64,000 nucleotides of DNA from assembly GCF_041807705.1 (NCBI RefSeq), contig NZ_JBGTYY010000004.1:65919-129918 (forward strand), in the 5' to 3' direction. The translations under genes were made by a program, and so were the position numbers. How positions within the stretch are numbered: position 1 is the first letter of the stretch; each line of letters opens with the position of its first letter. Below the pieces are notes generated by a model that did not search any database, had not been told where the DNA came from, and saw only the letters and a list, made by a program, of their open reading frames with translations. This DNA is from Mannheimia sp041807705 (GTDB taxonomy: Bacteria; Pseudomonadota; Gammaproteobacteria; Enterobacterales; Pasteurellaceae). Positions 25,035-34,745 of this stretch are shown here, in pieces.

Positions 25035-25835
25035 TTAAACGTGGTGTCCTGCTTCTGGCAATGTGCCTTCAATTTCATATACCACATCGCCGTCTTTAAA
25101 GAAAACATAACTGCCATTTTTCATTTTGGTCCAGTTTTCATTTTTGGTAAGTGGCTGGGTGGTAATAATCGTCACTTTATCGGTAATTTTAGTATATTGA
25201 CTAAAATCAATCGATACATCATCATCACGCAAGGCTTTGCCAAACGGTGCTTTACGGCAAACGTAATGCAGATTAGTCGTACAACGGGCAATCATCCAAT
25301 GACCGTTGGATAAAACAAAGTTAAATACCCCGTGTTCTGCAATTTTTGAGGTAATTTGCACTACCGCATCAAAAATCTCTTTTTCACTTGGTTTAGCCGG
25401 ATACAGCTCTTTTAATTCCGACACAATACGGCAAAATGCCGCTTCAGAATCTGTTGTGCCAATCGGCTGATAATGACACTCTTTGCAAACACCAACCCCT
25501 TCAACCGTACCGTTGTGAGCAAAAACCCAGTTCTCGCCCCATAATTCACGAATAAAAGGGTGGGTATTTTCCAAATTTACATCACCACGAGTCGCTTTAC
25601 GGATATGGGCAACTACATTTAACGATTTAATTTGATACTGGCTAATTGATTCCGCCATTGGCGAGGAAGCCCCCGGACGATTATCACGGAAAACTCGTAC
25701 GCCTTTACCTTCAAAAAACGCAATGCCGAAGCCATCAGTATGGTGATCGCTTAATCCCCCTCGCCGCCGAAAGCCTTCAAAAGAAAAGGTAATATCCGTT
25801 GGCGTATTACAATTCATTCCAAGTAATTGACACAT
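25035..25835 (-). CDS. yafJ: Class II glutamine amidotransferase YafJ
   Basis: This 266-residue protein is a single Ntn-hydrolase glutaminase domain with catalytic Cys2 (MCQLLGMN). Conserved blocks are GGLSDHHTDGFGIAFFEGKG, VVAHIRKATRG, ENTHPFIRELWG and VFAHNGTVEG. No synthase domain is attached. It closely follows E. coli YafJ throughout. The true substrate in this family is not established. Confidence 0.88.
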   Translation of the reverse strand: MCQLLGMNCNTPTDITFSFEGFRRRGGLSDHHTDGFGIAFFEGKGVRVFRDNRPGASSPMAESISQYQIKSLNVVAHIRKATRGDVNLENTHPFIRELWGENWVFAHNGTVEGVGVCKECHYQPIGTTDSEAAFCRIVSELKELYPAKPSEKEIFDAVVQITSKIAEHGVFNFVLSNGHWMIARCTTNLHYVCRKAPFGKALRDDDVSIDFSQYTKITDKVTIITTQPLTKNENWTKMKNGSYVFFKDGDVVYEIEGTLPEAGHHV

Positions 25836-25968
25836 AATTTAATCTTTTATTCTTAATAAGTTACAACAAATCAATAGTGATATTTAAACAGATTGATAGA
25901 AAACTTCAATGCTATTTCCATAAAAAGCTTATGCCTTATTTTTATAATATATGACTTTTTTATGCTAT

Positions 25969-26754
25969 TTAATTGTATTCTTTTTTAAATAGCGACATTA
26001 AAAAGAGCATTCCGGCACAAATCACTACCGATGGTCCAGCAGGGGTATCTTTCCAACCCGATAATAACAACCCTCCCGTTACCGTAATAATGCTGAATAA
26101 AATAGCAATAAAGACCATTTTCTCGGGCGTTTTCGCAAATCGTCTTGCTGTTGCAGACGGAATAATCAGTAGTGAGGTAATGATTAATGCCCCCACAAAT
26201 TTCATACTTAATGCAATGGTTAATGCAGTTAAAATCATCAATAATAGACGCAAGCGAGCGACATTTAAGCCTTCAATTTGGGCGAGTTCCGGGCTAATTG
26301 TGATGGATAATAAGCGTTTCCAAAAAATCATCAGCACTGATAAAATCAGAATTGCTCCGATACCGATAAAAATCACATCAGAAAAATTAATTGCCAGTAA
26401 ATCGCCAAATAGGTAAGACATTAAATCGACTCTCACGTTATCCAGCAAACTAATGGTAATCACACCAAGCGAAAGGCTGGTGTGAGCAATAATACCTAAT
26501 ACCGTATCCACCGAATAGTTGGTTTTTTGCTCAAGCCAAACCAGCAAAACGGCTAAAATAATCGTCATCGCAATAACTGCGATGTAGGGATCAATTTGCA
26601 GAAAAATGCCAAGTGCCACACCCAATAGTGCTGAATGGGAAAGTGTGTCACCAAAATACGCCATTTTTCGCCAAACAACAAAAGCACCCAAGGGTGCGGT
26701 AATAAAGGCTAAACAAACACCTGCAAGCCACGCAGGCAGTAAAATATCAAACAT
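25969..26754 (-). CDS. znuB: Zinc ABC transporter permease ZnuB
   Basis: This 261-residue ABC-3 family permease has eight or nine membrane helices and typically works with ZnuA and the ATPase ZnuC. FVVWRKMAYFGDTLSHSALLGVA at the N-terminus and MKFVGALIITSLLIIPSATARR near the C-terminus (each given in part) follow E. coli ZnuB closely. The start at 26754 has GGAAGAG upstream. Neither znuC nor znuA is adjacent; rarA is directly upstream. Confidence 0.88.
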   Translation of the reverse strand: MFDILLPAWLAGVCLAFITAPLGAFVVWRKMAYFGDTLSHSALLGVALGIFLQIDPYIAVIAMTIILAVLLVWLEQKTNYSVDTVLGIIAHTSLSLGVITISLLDNVRVDLMSYLFGDLLAINFSDVIFIGIGAILILSVLMIFWKRLLSITISPELAQIEGLNVARLRLLLMILTALTIALSMKFVGALIITSLLIIPSATARRFAKTPEKMVFIAILFSIITVTGGLLLSGWKDTPAGPSVVICAGMLFLMSLFKKEYN

Positions 26755-26812
26755 ATCTCTTCCAAATAACAACAAGCGGTTGTTTTTCCCTAAAATTTTG
26801 CAAATTTACGGA

Positions 26813-28150
26813 TTATTTATACCGCTTGATCTCACTTAATTCATCTTGTGATTTCAGCCACGCCATTTTTTCTTTAATCTGTTTTTCCATTCCTCGTTCT
26901 GTAGGAAAATAGAATTGCGTATCTTTAAGTTCAGGCGGAAAGTAATTCTCCCCTGCGGCGTAAGCATTCGGTTCATTATGGGCATAACGATATTCTTCAC
27001 CATAACCTAATGATTTCATTAAATTCGTTGGAGCATTGCGTAAATGCTCCGGCACATCATAATCTTTTGCCTCTTTTGCTAGGCGTTTTGCTTCATTGAA
27101 GGCTTGGTAAACCGCATTACTTTTAGGAGCAACTGCAAGATAAATAATGGCTTGGGCAATAGCTCTTTCTCCCTCATAAGCACCGACTCGGGTAAAGCAA
27201 TCCCACGCCGCTATGGCAATTTGCATTGCTCTTGGATCTGCATTGCCTACATCTTCCGAAGCGATGGCAAGTAATCTCCTTGCCACATAAAGCGGATCGC
27301 CACCTGCGGTTAAAATGCGAGCGTACCAATATAGTGCACCGTCCGGAGATGAGCCTCGAATGGATTTATGTAGAGCAGAAATGAGATCATAATAACGATC
27401 GCCCCCTTTATCAAAACGAGCTTGTCGTTCGCCCAGCACTTCCGTAAGCAAATCTTTGTTTAATACTTTTCCTTGAGGGGAGTTTTCTGCCATATCTGCC
27501 ATCAATTCAAAGCAATTTAAGGCAAAGCGAGCATCGCCATTAACATAATCGGCAAGTAAGCTCAGCACATCATCTTCAAGATGTAATTTTTCATTGCCTA
27601 GCCCACGTTCTGTATCTGCCGCCGCCATTTGCAAAATTTTTAAAATTTCGACCGCTTGTAGTGGCTTTAAGATATAAATTCTGGCTCGAGAAAGTAACGC
27701 ATTATTGAGTTCAAACGAAGGGTTCTCTGTTGTTGCTCCAATAAAGATGATCGTACCATCTTCAATATGGGGTAAAAATGCGTCTTGCTGACTTTTATTG
27801 AAGCGGTGGACTTCATCAACAAAGAGCAACGTGCGTCTGCCTGATTGTCGATTTAGTTTTGCTCGCTCAATGGCTTCTCGGATCTCTTTTACACCACTAG
27901 TTACGGCTGAAATACGTTCTACTTCTGCATCAAAATGATGGGCAATAATTTCAGCTAAGGTAGTTTTACCCGTTCCCGGTGGGCCCCAGAAAATCATAGA
28001 ATGGCTATGCCCTGCTTCAATTGCTCTGCGTAGCGGTTTGCCTTCGCCAATCAGATGAGATTGCCCTACATATTCAGTTAAATTTTGAGGACGCATTCTA
28101 GCTGCAAGCGGTCGAAAATCTTCTGCAAAATCAAAAGACAAGCTACTCAT
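26813..28150 (-). CDS. rarA: Replication-associated recombination protein A
   Basis: This 445-residue clamp-loader-like AAA+ ATPase (RarA/MgsA) acts at stalled replication forks. The N-terminal Walker A GPPGTGKTT (about 56-64) and Walker B LLFVDEVHRF are followed by sensor-1 GATTENPSF. The family C-terminal tetramerisation region contains HKSIRGSSPDGALYW and AYDVPEHLRNAP-like blocks. It follows mreD by 9 bp, so it may be read from mreB. Confidence 0.93.
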   Translation of the reverse strand: MSSLSFDFAEDFRPLAARMRPQNLTEYVGQSHLIGEGKPLRRAIEAGHSHSMIFWGPPGTGKTTLAEIIAHHFDAEVERISAVTSGVKEIREAIERAKLNRQSGRRTLLFVDEVHRFNKSQQDAFLPHIEDGTIIFIGATTENPSFELNNALLSRARIYILKPLQAVEILKILQMAAADTERGLGNEKLHLEDDVLSLLADYVNGDARFALNCFELMADMAENSPQGKVLNKDLLTEVLGERQARFDKGGDRYYDLISALHKSIRGSSPDGALYWYARILTAGGDPLYVARRLLAIASEDVGNADPRAMQIAIAAWDCFTRVGAYEGERAIAQAIIYLAVAPKSNAVYQAFNEAKRLAKEAKDYDVPEHLRNAPTNLMKSLGYGEEYRYAHNEPNAYAAGENYFPPELKDTQFYFPTERGMEKQIKEKMAWLKSQDELSEIKRYK

Positions 28151-28159
28151 CTTTACCTC

Positions 28160-28648
28160 TTAGCGTAAGCGAAGTTGGCGGCGAATATGACGCATTAGTA
28201 GGAAAATCCAAGGCCAAAGCACGCCACTAATGACTGCTCCTAGTATTTCTTGTGAGTTAAATTCAGCACTATGCAAAATGAATTCAACCACAAAAATGGC
28301 GAAACGGATCAGTACGATATATGCTATTACCAGCAAACTTTGTAACCAAAGCGACAAATTACGCAAAATGAGGTGGTACTTCGCGACAAAATAAATGGCT
28401 ATAGACAATATTAAGGCGTGAATACCTAAAATTGAGCCTAAGATTAGATCCCACACAATGCCTGCTAAAAAAGCGGTGCCGACACTGATTTTATCCGGTA
28501 ATGCTAATGCCCAGTAAATCAACACCAATACAACCCAAGTTGGGCGTAAGCCTTGAAATCCAACTGGCCAAGGCATAATTTCTAGTACAAAGGCAATTAC
28601 AAAAATCGCAAGAATAACCAGAATCTGAAAAATTGGGTTTGTTCTCAT
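28160..28648 (-). CDS. mreD: Rod shape-determining protein MreD
   Basis: This 162-residue inner-membrane protein of the elongasome has five to six hydrophobic helices and the family motif RPTWVVLVLIYWALALPDKI. Its start overlaps the mreC stop (TAATG), indicating translational coupling. Confidence 0.92.
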   Translation of the reverse strand: MRTNPIFQILVILAIFVIAFVLEIMPWPVGFQGLRPTWVVLVLIYWALALPDKISVGTAFLAGIVWDLILGSILGIHALILSIAIYFVAKYHLILRNLSLWLQSLLVIAYIVLIRFAIFVVEFILHSAEFNSQEILGAVISGVLWPWIFLLMRHIRRQLRLR

Positions 28649-29700
28649 TATTCCGCTCCTTGTTCTATATGATGCTCTTCTACTTCCACATCAGGCTGTG
28701 AAGCAGGGTTTTCGTTAATTTCATCAAGATCAATCTGCTCTTCTTTAGCATCTAGTTGAACTTCTGTTTTCTTATTCGACATCTGTTTTAATCGGTCAAA
28801 TGGATTTACGCTGTTTCGTCTCTCTTCTACGATTTCACGCACTTGTTCAGGCGATAAACTTTGGCTGTAATTCTTCTCTTCTGCTGTTGGCCAAAGTAAT
28901 AGTAGATAACGCAAGCGGTCAAATGAGGCTAGCGGTCGAGCAACAATCCTAGCAAACTGGCTTTTTGTATCATTTTCGACCGTTTCCACAATCGCAACAG
29001 GATAACCTTCGGGGAAGCGTCCGCCTAAACCGGAAGTAACTAACACATCGCCTTTTACAACATCAATAGAGCGAGGTAGATTATCAACAATTAGTTCATT
29101 ATTTAGCCCTGTTCCGTTTACGATACCACGCACATCATTACGCAATACCTGCACCGGAGTGGCGTGGGTAATATCGGTTAAAAGCAGAACACGGCTTGAT
29201 TTTTCGCCTACGGAAATAATTTGCCCTACAACACCTCTTTCATCAATCACAGGTTGTCCAACAAAAGCACCATCTAAACGACCTTGATTAATAATAACTT
29301 GCTGGCGGTAAGCATCCATTTCGGCGGCCAGAACCTCCCCGATCTTTTTATATTCATCTTGGCGGAGCGGCGAACTTAGCAGTAATCTTAAACGTTGATT
29401 TTCTACCTTTAATTGATCGAGTAATAATAAATCCGCATTTTTTTCTCTTAGTTGCTCTTTTAGTAGATTATTTTCTAACTGTAGCTTGTTGTTATCAATA
29501 AAATTACCACTCACACCATCTAAGATCGAGCGAGGAGTATTTGCAAAGTAATATAAGCCACTAACCGCCGTTTCTAATATATTACGAGCTTGAATCATCA
29601 ATGAGCTTCGACCATCAGAAATAATCAGGATAATAGATAATATCACTGCAATTATCAGACGCATTCCTAGTGAAGGAGCTTTAGCAAAAATTGGTTTCAT
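28648..29700 (-). CDS. mreC: Rod shape-determining protein MreC
   Basis: This 350-residue protein has one N-terminal membrane helix (about 13-31), a coiled coil (about 70-110, LLKEQLREKNADLLLLDQL) and a periplasmic double beta-barrel domain with GVVGQIISVGEKSSRVLLLTD and RGIVNGTG. An acidic, Glu-rich tail of about 60 residues follows, in which EEQIDLDEINEN is typical low-complexity. It links MreB filaments to wall-synthesis enzymes. Confidence 0.93.
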   Translation of the reverse strand: MKPIFAKAPSLGMRLIIAVILSIILIISDGRSSLMIQARNILETAVSGLYYFANTPRSILDGVSGNFIDNNKLQLENNLLKEQLREKNADLLLLDQLKVENQRLRLLLSSPLRQDEYKKIGEVLAAEMDAYRQQVIINQGRLDGAFVGQPVIDERGVVGQIISVGEKSSRVLLLTDITHATPVQVLRNDVRGIVNGTGLNNELIVDNLPRSIDVVKGDVLVTSGLGGRFPEGYPVAIVETVENDTKSQFARIVARPLASFDRLRYLLLLWPTAEEKNYSQSLSPEQVREIVEERRNSVNPFDRLKQMSNKKTEVQLDAKEEQIDLDEINENPASQPDVEVEEHHIEQGAE

Positions 29701-29802
29701 TAGAAAATATAATGTGAAATTTATTGGGAATATATAACGAAAATTGACAATAGATCATATCCATTGCCAACTTTCAATTTACTATTTAACTAGAAAAGAT
29801 GA

Positions 29803-30855
29803 TTATTCATCAGAGCTAAATACGTCTCCACCGTGCATATCGATCATTTCGAGGGCTTTACCGCCGCCACGTGCAACACAAGTAAGAGGATCTTCCGCTA
29901 CGACAACAGGTACACCAGTTGAGTCAGCAAGTAAGCGATCTAGGTTATGTAATAAAGCTCCACCACCTGTTAATACCATTCCTCGTTCGAAAATATCTGC
30001 GGCTAATTCCGGAGGACATTGCTCTAAAACTGATTTAACCGCTTCAACAATACCATCTAACGGCTGCTCGATAGCTTCTAAAACGTGCTTTGAACTAAGC
30101 TCAAAAGTACGAGGAGCACCTTCTGCTAAATTATGACCGTGCACTTCCATTGTTTTAATATCATCATCAGATTCAATTTTAGCGGTTGCAATTTCTTGCT
30201 TGATACGCTCAGCCGTTGCTTCACCGATAGCAGAGCCGAAATGACGGCGAACATAGGCAATGATAGCATCGTCTAATTTATCGCCTCCAATACGAACAGA
30301 GGTTGAATACACAATACCATTTAACGAAAGCACCGCAACTTCAGTTGTACCGCCGCCGATATCAATTACCATCGATCCCATTGCTTCGTGTACAGGCAAA
30401 CCTGCACCGATAGCCGCTGCCATCGGTTCTTCAATTAAATAGACTTCACGAGCCCCTGCCCCGATTGCTGATTCTTTAATTGCACGGCGTTCTACCTGCG
30501 TTGCCCCGGCCGGCACACACACTAAAACACGCGGACTTGGACGCATAAAGTTATTGCTATGAACTTGTTTAATAAAGTGTTGCAACATTTTTTCTGTTAC
30601 AAAGAAGTCTGCAATAACACCATCTTTCATCGGACGGATTGCCATAATGCTTTTTGGGGTACGACCTAACATTAATTTTGCGTGTGAGCCTACTGCTGCG
30701 ATGCTTTTTAGCGATCCCATACGATCTTGTCTCACTGCAACCACCGAAGGTTCATCTAAAACAATTCCTTGCCCTTTCACATAAACTAATGTATTAGCTG
30801 TTCCGAGATCGATGGAAAGATCGTTTGAAAATAACCCTAAAAATTTTTTAAACAT
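29803..30855 (-). CDS. mreB: Rod shape-determining protein MreB
   Basis: This 350-residue bacterial actin directs lateral wall synthesis. The N-terminal amphipathic segment MFKKFLGLFSND is followed by the phosphate-1 motif LSIDLGTANTLVYVKG, phosphate-2 VIDIGGGTTEVAV and the adenosine motif LTGGGALLHNLD. I start at 30855, with GGATTCTTGT upstream. A TTG five codons earlier is not needed. It is the first gene of mreB-mreC-mreD-rarA. Confidence 0.96.
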   Translation of the reverse strand: MFKKFLGLFSNDLSIDLGTANTLVYVKGQGIVLDEPSVVAVRQDRMGSLKSIAAVGSHAKLMLGRTPKSIMAIRPMKDGVIADFFVTEKMLQHFIKQVHSNNFMRPSPRVLVCVPAGATQVERRAIKESAIGAGAREVYLIEEPMAAAIGAGLPVHEAMGSMVIDIGGGTTEVAVLSLNGIVYSTSVRIGGDKLDDAIIAYVRRHFGSAIGEATAERIKQEIATAKIESDDDIKTMEVHGHNLAEGAPRTFELSSKHVLEAIEQPLDGIVEAVKSVLEQCPPELAADIFERGMVLTGGGALLHNLDRLLADSTGVPVVVAEDPLTCVARGGGKALEMIDMHGGDVFSSDE

Positions 30856-30892
30856 ACAAGAATCCGTCAAATAAAATTATTAAATAAATTAG

Positions 30893-30906
30893 GCACAATA
30901 TTGTGC
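30893..30906. repeat. Perfect 14-bp palindrome upstream of mreB
   Basis: GCACAATATTGTGC is a perfect dyad without a loop, lying 38 bp before the mreB start and beyond the end of the exporter gene. It looks like a protein-binding site rather than a hairpin. Confidence 0.45.
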
Positions 30907-30965
30907 GAACATTGCCGTTAATATACCAAAAAATGGGGGTATTCAGCAATGAAAAATTTAGGCTG

Positions 30966-31595
30966 TTAGAAAATTTGCTTTGCCAGTTGATAAGCATAAA
31001 TCAACAAGCTAAAGGCGATAAAATACATAATCAACCCTGTAACTGCATCTAAAATTTGCCAAGTTATACGTTTAGCAAAATAAGGGGAAAGCAATCTTGC
31101 TCCGTACCCTAACCCAAAAAACCATATAAATGAGCAAAGCAACGCCCCTACTAAGAAATATATCTTACCTTCAAAATCTAATTTTCCGCCAATACTCCCC
31201 ACAATCACAACAGTATCAATATAAACGTGAGGATTTAAAAAGGTAATTGCAAAAGTAATCATTAAGGCTTTTTTAAGACTCGAGGCATTTTCCCCATTTG
31301 CTACAAGGTAATCACTACTTTTAAATACACTGATAAACGAACGGCTACCGTAAGTGAAGAGAAAAATTGCACCTAATAGTGAAATAACTAAACTGAGAAT
31401 AGGTAATTCTGAAATGAGTGTGCCTAGCCCTAGCACACCAATCGTCATTAGCAACACATCACCTAGAAAGCAAGTAAGAGCAATCCAAAAAACGTGTTGT
31501 TTAAGTATGCCTTGTTTTAGCACAAAGGCATTTTGAGCTCCTATAGAGACAATTAAACCAAAACAAACAATAAACCCTTGAATAAAAGTATTCAT
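30966..31595 (-). CDS. LysE/ArgO-family amino acid exporter
   Basis: This 209-residue inner-membrane exporter has six predicted helices. SIGAQNAFVLKQGI and NPHVYIDTVVIVGSIGG match E. coli ArgO (arginine/lysine efflux) block by block. The start at 31595 follows GAGGAAAAA; an upstream extension of 40 codons is hydrophilic and not supported. It is divergent from udk. ArgO is the likely identity, but lysine export is equally possible. Confidence 0.8.
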   Translation of the reverse strand: MNTFIQGFIVCFGLIVSIGAQNAFVLKQGILKQHVFWIALTCFLGDVLLMTIGVLGLGTLISELPILSLVISLLGAIFLFTYGSRSFISVFKSSDYLVANGENASSLKKALMITFAITFLNPHVYIDTVVIVGSIGGKLDFEGKIYFLVGALLCSFIWFFGLGYGARLLSPYFAKRITWQILDAVTGLIMYFIAFSLLIYAYQLAKQIF

Positions 31596-31694
31596 TTTTT
31601 CCTCGAAATTGATTACAAGCGGTCGATTATACAGAAAATTTTGCAAAAATTCGGTATAATTTGCAGGATACTTTTTGACTGAATAGGAAATTTT

Positions 31695-32342
31695 ATGACT
31701 GATACTGCTCAACAATCCTCTTGTGTTGTCATTGCCATTGCCGGTGCTTCGGCATCGGGGAAAAGCCTGATTGCTTCAACCATTTATAAAGAATTAAAAA
31801 ATGAATTAGGAACTGATAATATCGGCATTATTTCTGAAGATGCTTATTACGGGGATCAATCTCATTTAACAATGGAAGAACGTATTAAAACCAACTACGA
31901 CCACCCTAACTCAATGGATCATCATTTACTGGTTGATCATCTACGCCAACTAAAGCAAGGTAAAGCCATTGAAATTCCCGAATACGATTACACTGAGCAT
32001 AATCGAAAAAACACCACCAAACACTTTGAACCGAAAAAAATAATTATTTTAGAAGGTATTTTACTTCTAACTGATGAACATATTCGCAATGAGCTAAACG
32101 TTTCTATTTTCGTTGATGCGCCATTAGATATTTGCTTTATTCGCCGCTTACAACGTGATATGGTGGAACGTGGTCGTTCAATGGAATCGGTAATTACACA
32201 ATATCGCAAAACGGTTCGCCCGATGTTCTTACAATTTATTGAGCCATCAAAGCAATATGCCGATATTATTGTACCAAAAGGCGGTAAGAACCGTATTGCA
32301 ATTGATATTCTTAAAGCCCAAATCAAGCAATTACTCAAATAG
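31695..32342 (+). CDS. udk: Uridine kinase
   Basis: This 215-residue kinase makes UMP and CMP from nucleosides in pyrimidine salvage. The P-loop GASASGKS sits near the N-terminus. SEDAYYGDQSHL, NYDHPNSMDHHLLVDHL and RRLQRDMVERGRS follow the family, and the lid region contains TVRPMFLQFIEPSKQYADIIVP. AGGAAATTTT precedes the start. It is followed 9 bp later by dcd. Confidence 0.95.
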   Translation: MTDTAQQSSCVVIAIAGASASGKSLIASTIYKELKNELGTDNIGIISEDAYYGDQSHLTMEERIKTNYDHPNSMDHHLLVDHLRQLKQGKAIEIPEYDYTEHNRKNTTKHFEPKKIIILEGILLLTDEHIRNELNVSIFVDAPLDICFIRRLQRDMVERGRSMESVITQYRKTVRPMFLQFIEPSKQYADIIVPKGGKNRIAIDILKAQIKQLLK

Positions 32343-32351
32343 GAGAAAAAT

Positions 32352-32933
32352 ATGCGTTTATGCGACACCGATATTAAACGTTACTTAGATGAAGGTATCA
32401 TCAGCATTACGCCTCGTCCTTCTAATGATAAAATTTCTGGTGCAACGGCTGATGTGCGTTTAGGTAATTCGTTCCGTGTTTTTCGTGAGCATAACACGCC
32501 TTATATTGATCTAAGTGGGCCTCGTGAAGAAGTAACCGCTCAACTAAATAAGGTAATGAGCGATGAAATCATTATCAGTGATGGTGAAGCATTTTTCCTT
32601 CACCCTGGAGAACTAGCCCTTGCAACCACATTAGAATCTGTTAGCCTGCCTGCTAATATTGTGGGTTGGTTAGATGGCCGCTCATCATTAGCTCGATTAG
32701 GATTAATGGTACACGTAACAGCTCATCGGATTGACCCAGGTTGGGAAGGAAAAATCGTATTAGAATTTTTTAATGCGGGCAAACTCCCTCTTGCGCTTCG
32801 CCCTAATATGGCAATTGGTGCTTTAAGTTTTGAAGTGCTAAGCGGCAATGCAGCAAAACCTTATAACGCTCGTAAAGATGCAAAATATAAAAATCAGCAA
32901 AGTGCCGTTTCTAGTCGAATTAACCAGGATTAA
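32352..32933 (+). CDS. dcd: dCTP deaminase
   Basis: This 193-residue trimeric enzyme converts dCTP to dUTP, the main route to dTTP. MRLCDTDIKRYL, the catalytic region HVTAHRIDPGWEGKIVLEFFN (in part) with its Glu, WLDGRSSLARLGL and RPNMAIGALSFE are present. The length is identical to E. coli Dcd. A ribosome binding site AGGAGAA precedes it, and the udk-dcd pairing is conserved in enterics. Confidence 0.95.
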   Translation: MRLCDTDIKRYLDEGIISITPRPSNDKISGATADVRLGNSFRVFREHNTPYIDLSGPREEVTAQLNKVMSDEIIISDGEAFFLHPGELALATTLESVSLPANIVGWLDGRSSLARLGLMVHVTAHRIDPGWEGKIVLEFFNAGKLPLALRPNMAIGALSFEVLSGNAAKPYNARKDAKYKNQQSAVSSRINQD

Positions 32934-33029
32934 TTAAAAATTTTAATTAAATACTACCGCTTGCAACGATTATTTAGCTATGTTACATTCAAACTGCACT
33001 AATCAAAAACATAATATAAGGAGATCTCT

Positions 33030-33188
33030 ATGTTACATTATGCTGTAGTATTTTTTATTATCGCCATTGTGGCTGCATTTTTCGGTTTTGGCGGCATAGC
33101 TGGAAGTGCAGCTGAAATTGCAAAAATTTTATTCTTCGTCTTTTTGGTGCTTACTGTTATTTCTTTCTTATTCAAACGAAAAAAATAA
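33030..33188 (+). CDS. DUF1328/YtjA-like small membrane protein
   Basis: This 52-residue protein begins MLHYAVVFFIIAIVAAFFGF and continues GGIAGSAAEIAKILFFVFLV, ending FLFKRKK. Two hydrophobic helices and the GxGGIAGxAxxIAK signature fit the YtjA (DUF1328) family. A strong ribosome binding site (AAGGAG, seven bases upstream) supports translation. It is an inner-membrane protein of unknown function. Confidence 0.88.
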   Translation: MLHYAVVFFIIAIVAAFFGFGGIAGSAAEIAKILFFVFLVLTVISFLFKRKK

Positions 33189-33248
33189 AAGATTGAATTA
33201 CTGAATTTTACAGAACACAGCAAAAGCTATGTTCTCTATTTAAAGATA

Positions 33249-33276
33249 AAAAAGCGAACATGGTTGTTCGCTTTTT
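33249..33276. terminator. Bidirectional terminator between ytjA-like gene and pntB
   Basis: The 12-bp stem AAAAAGCGAACA (33249-33260) / TGTTCGCTTTTT (33265-33276) has T and A tracts on its flanks. Confidence 0.85.
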
Positions 33277-33282
33277 TCTTAA

Positions 33283-34734
33283 TTAGCTATTTAATGCTCT
33301 TAGAATATCATCTACTCTTTCTTTCGCATCACCAAATAGCATTTGGGTGTTTTCTTTAAAGAAGAGCGGGTTTTGAACGCCTGCATAACCTACTGCCATT
33401 GAACGTTTAAATACAATAACATTTTGTGCTTTCCATACTTCAAGCACTGGCATTCCTGCGATTGGGCTTGATGGGTCATCTAATGCTGCTGGGTTTACGG
33501 TGTCATTTGCACCGATAACTAATACCACATCAGTATCTTCAAAATCGTCATTGATTTCGTCCATTTCTAATACCACATCGTAAGGTACTTTCGCTTCAGC
33601 AAGCAATACGTTCATATGACCCGGTAATCGACCCGCTACTGGGTGAATACCGAAACGTACATTCACACCTTTTTCACGCAATTTTGCGGTAATTTCTGCA
33701 ACTGGATATTGAGCTTGAGCTACCGCCATACCATATCCCGGTGTGATAATCACTGAGCTTGCATTTTTCAGCATTTCTGCCACTTCTTCTGCGTTGGTTT
33801 CACGGTGTTCGCCGTATTCCGTATCGCCTGAAGAAGATTGCATTTCGTTACCAAAACCACCTGCAATAACGCTGATAAACGAGCGGTTCATCGCCTTACA
33901 CATAATGTAAGAAAGAATTGCACCTGAAGAACCCACTAACGCACCTGTTACGATTAATAAATCGTTACTTAGCATAAAGCCTGCTGCAGCTGCTGCCCAA
34001 CCTGAATAAGAGTTGAGCATTGAAACCACCACTGGCATATCTGCACCACCGATAGATGCCACTAAGTGCCAACCGAACACTAAAGCAATAGCAGTCATAA
34101 TTAACACAGGGAAAATATTTTCAGGGCGATTTAAGAATACAATCATCAGGAAGATTGAAACAACAATCGCCGCTAAATTCCATTTGTGTTTATGAGGGAT
34201 ATTTAATGCCGCAGAAGAGACTTTACGACCAAATAACTTGCCGCTTAATTTCCCGAATGCCACTAATGAGCCAGAGAATGTAACTGCTCCAATGAAGATC
34301 CCTAAGAATACTTCAACATTGTGAATATTCGCAAGGGTTGCTTGTTCTGCTAAGAATGCCGCTTTTTCCGCTTCAGTTACTAAATAAGCAGGCATTGGTG
34401 CTTCAATATGTAAACCGTAGCTATTAAAACCAACTAATACTGCTGCTAAACCTACGAAGCTGTGAAGAATAGCAACTAATTCTGGCATTTCTGTCATTTC
34501 AACTTTAATCGCTTTTTTGATCCCGATGAATGCACCGATTGCCATCGCAATTAAAATCCAAATTGTGCCGTGAGATTGTGGGCCGAAAATGGTTGCCACT
34601 AAAGCAATTCCCATACCTACAATACCGTACCAACAACCTGCTTTTGCGGTTTCGTGTTTAGAAAGCCCTGCAAGGCTCATAATAAAGAGAAGTGCTGCAA
34701 TAATATAGGCAGCGGTAACAAATCCAAAAGACAT
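33283..34734 (-). CDS. pntB: NAD(P) transhydrogenase subunit beta
   Basis: PntB is the membrane and NADP(H)-binding subunit of the proton-translocating transhydrogenase. This 483-residue protein has nine or so N-terminal helices (to about residue 290) and then the dIII domain. Typical blocks are VIITPGYGMAVAQAQYPVAEI, GIHPVAGRLPGHMNVLLAEA, DVVLVIGANDTVNPAA and RSMAVGYAGVQNPLFF. It follows pntA by 11 bp. Confidence 0.96.
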   Translation of the reverse strand: MSFGFVTAAYIIAALLFIMSLAGLSKHETAKAGCWYGIVGMGIALVATIFGPQSHGTIWILIAMAIGAFIGIKKAIKVEMTEMPELVAILHSFVGLAAVLVGFNSYGLHIEAPMPAYLVTEAEKAAFLAEQATLANIHNVEVFLGIFIGAVTFSGSLVAFGKLSGKLFGRKVSSAALNIPHKHKWNLAAIVVSIFLMIVFLNRPENIFPVLIMTAIALVFGWHLVASIGGADMPVVVSMLNSYSGWAAAAAGFMLSNDLLIVTGALVGSSGAILSYIMCKAMNRSFISVIAGGFGNEMQSSSGDTEYGEHRETNAEEVAEMLKNASSVIITPGYGMAVAQAQYPVAEITAKLREKGVNVRFGIHPVAGRLPGHMNVLLAEAKVPYDVVLEMDEINDDFEDTDVVLVIGANDTVNPAALDDPSSPIAGMPVLEVWKAQNVIVFKRSMAVGYAGVQNPLFFKENTQMLFGDAKERVDDILRALNS

Positions 34735-34745
34735 TTTCGTTCTCC

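Noticed and set aside
25017..25313. Plus-strand reading frame opposite yafJ
   Set aside because: It is a shadow of yafJ; hydrophobicity comes from the reverse complement of its codons.
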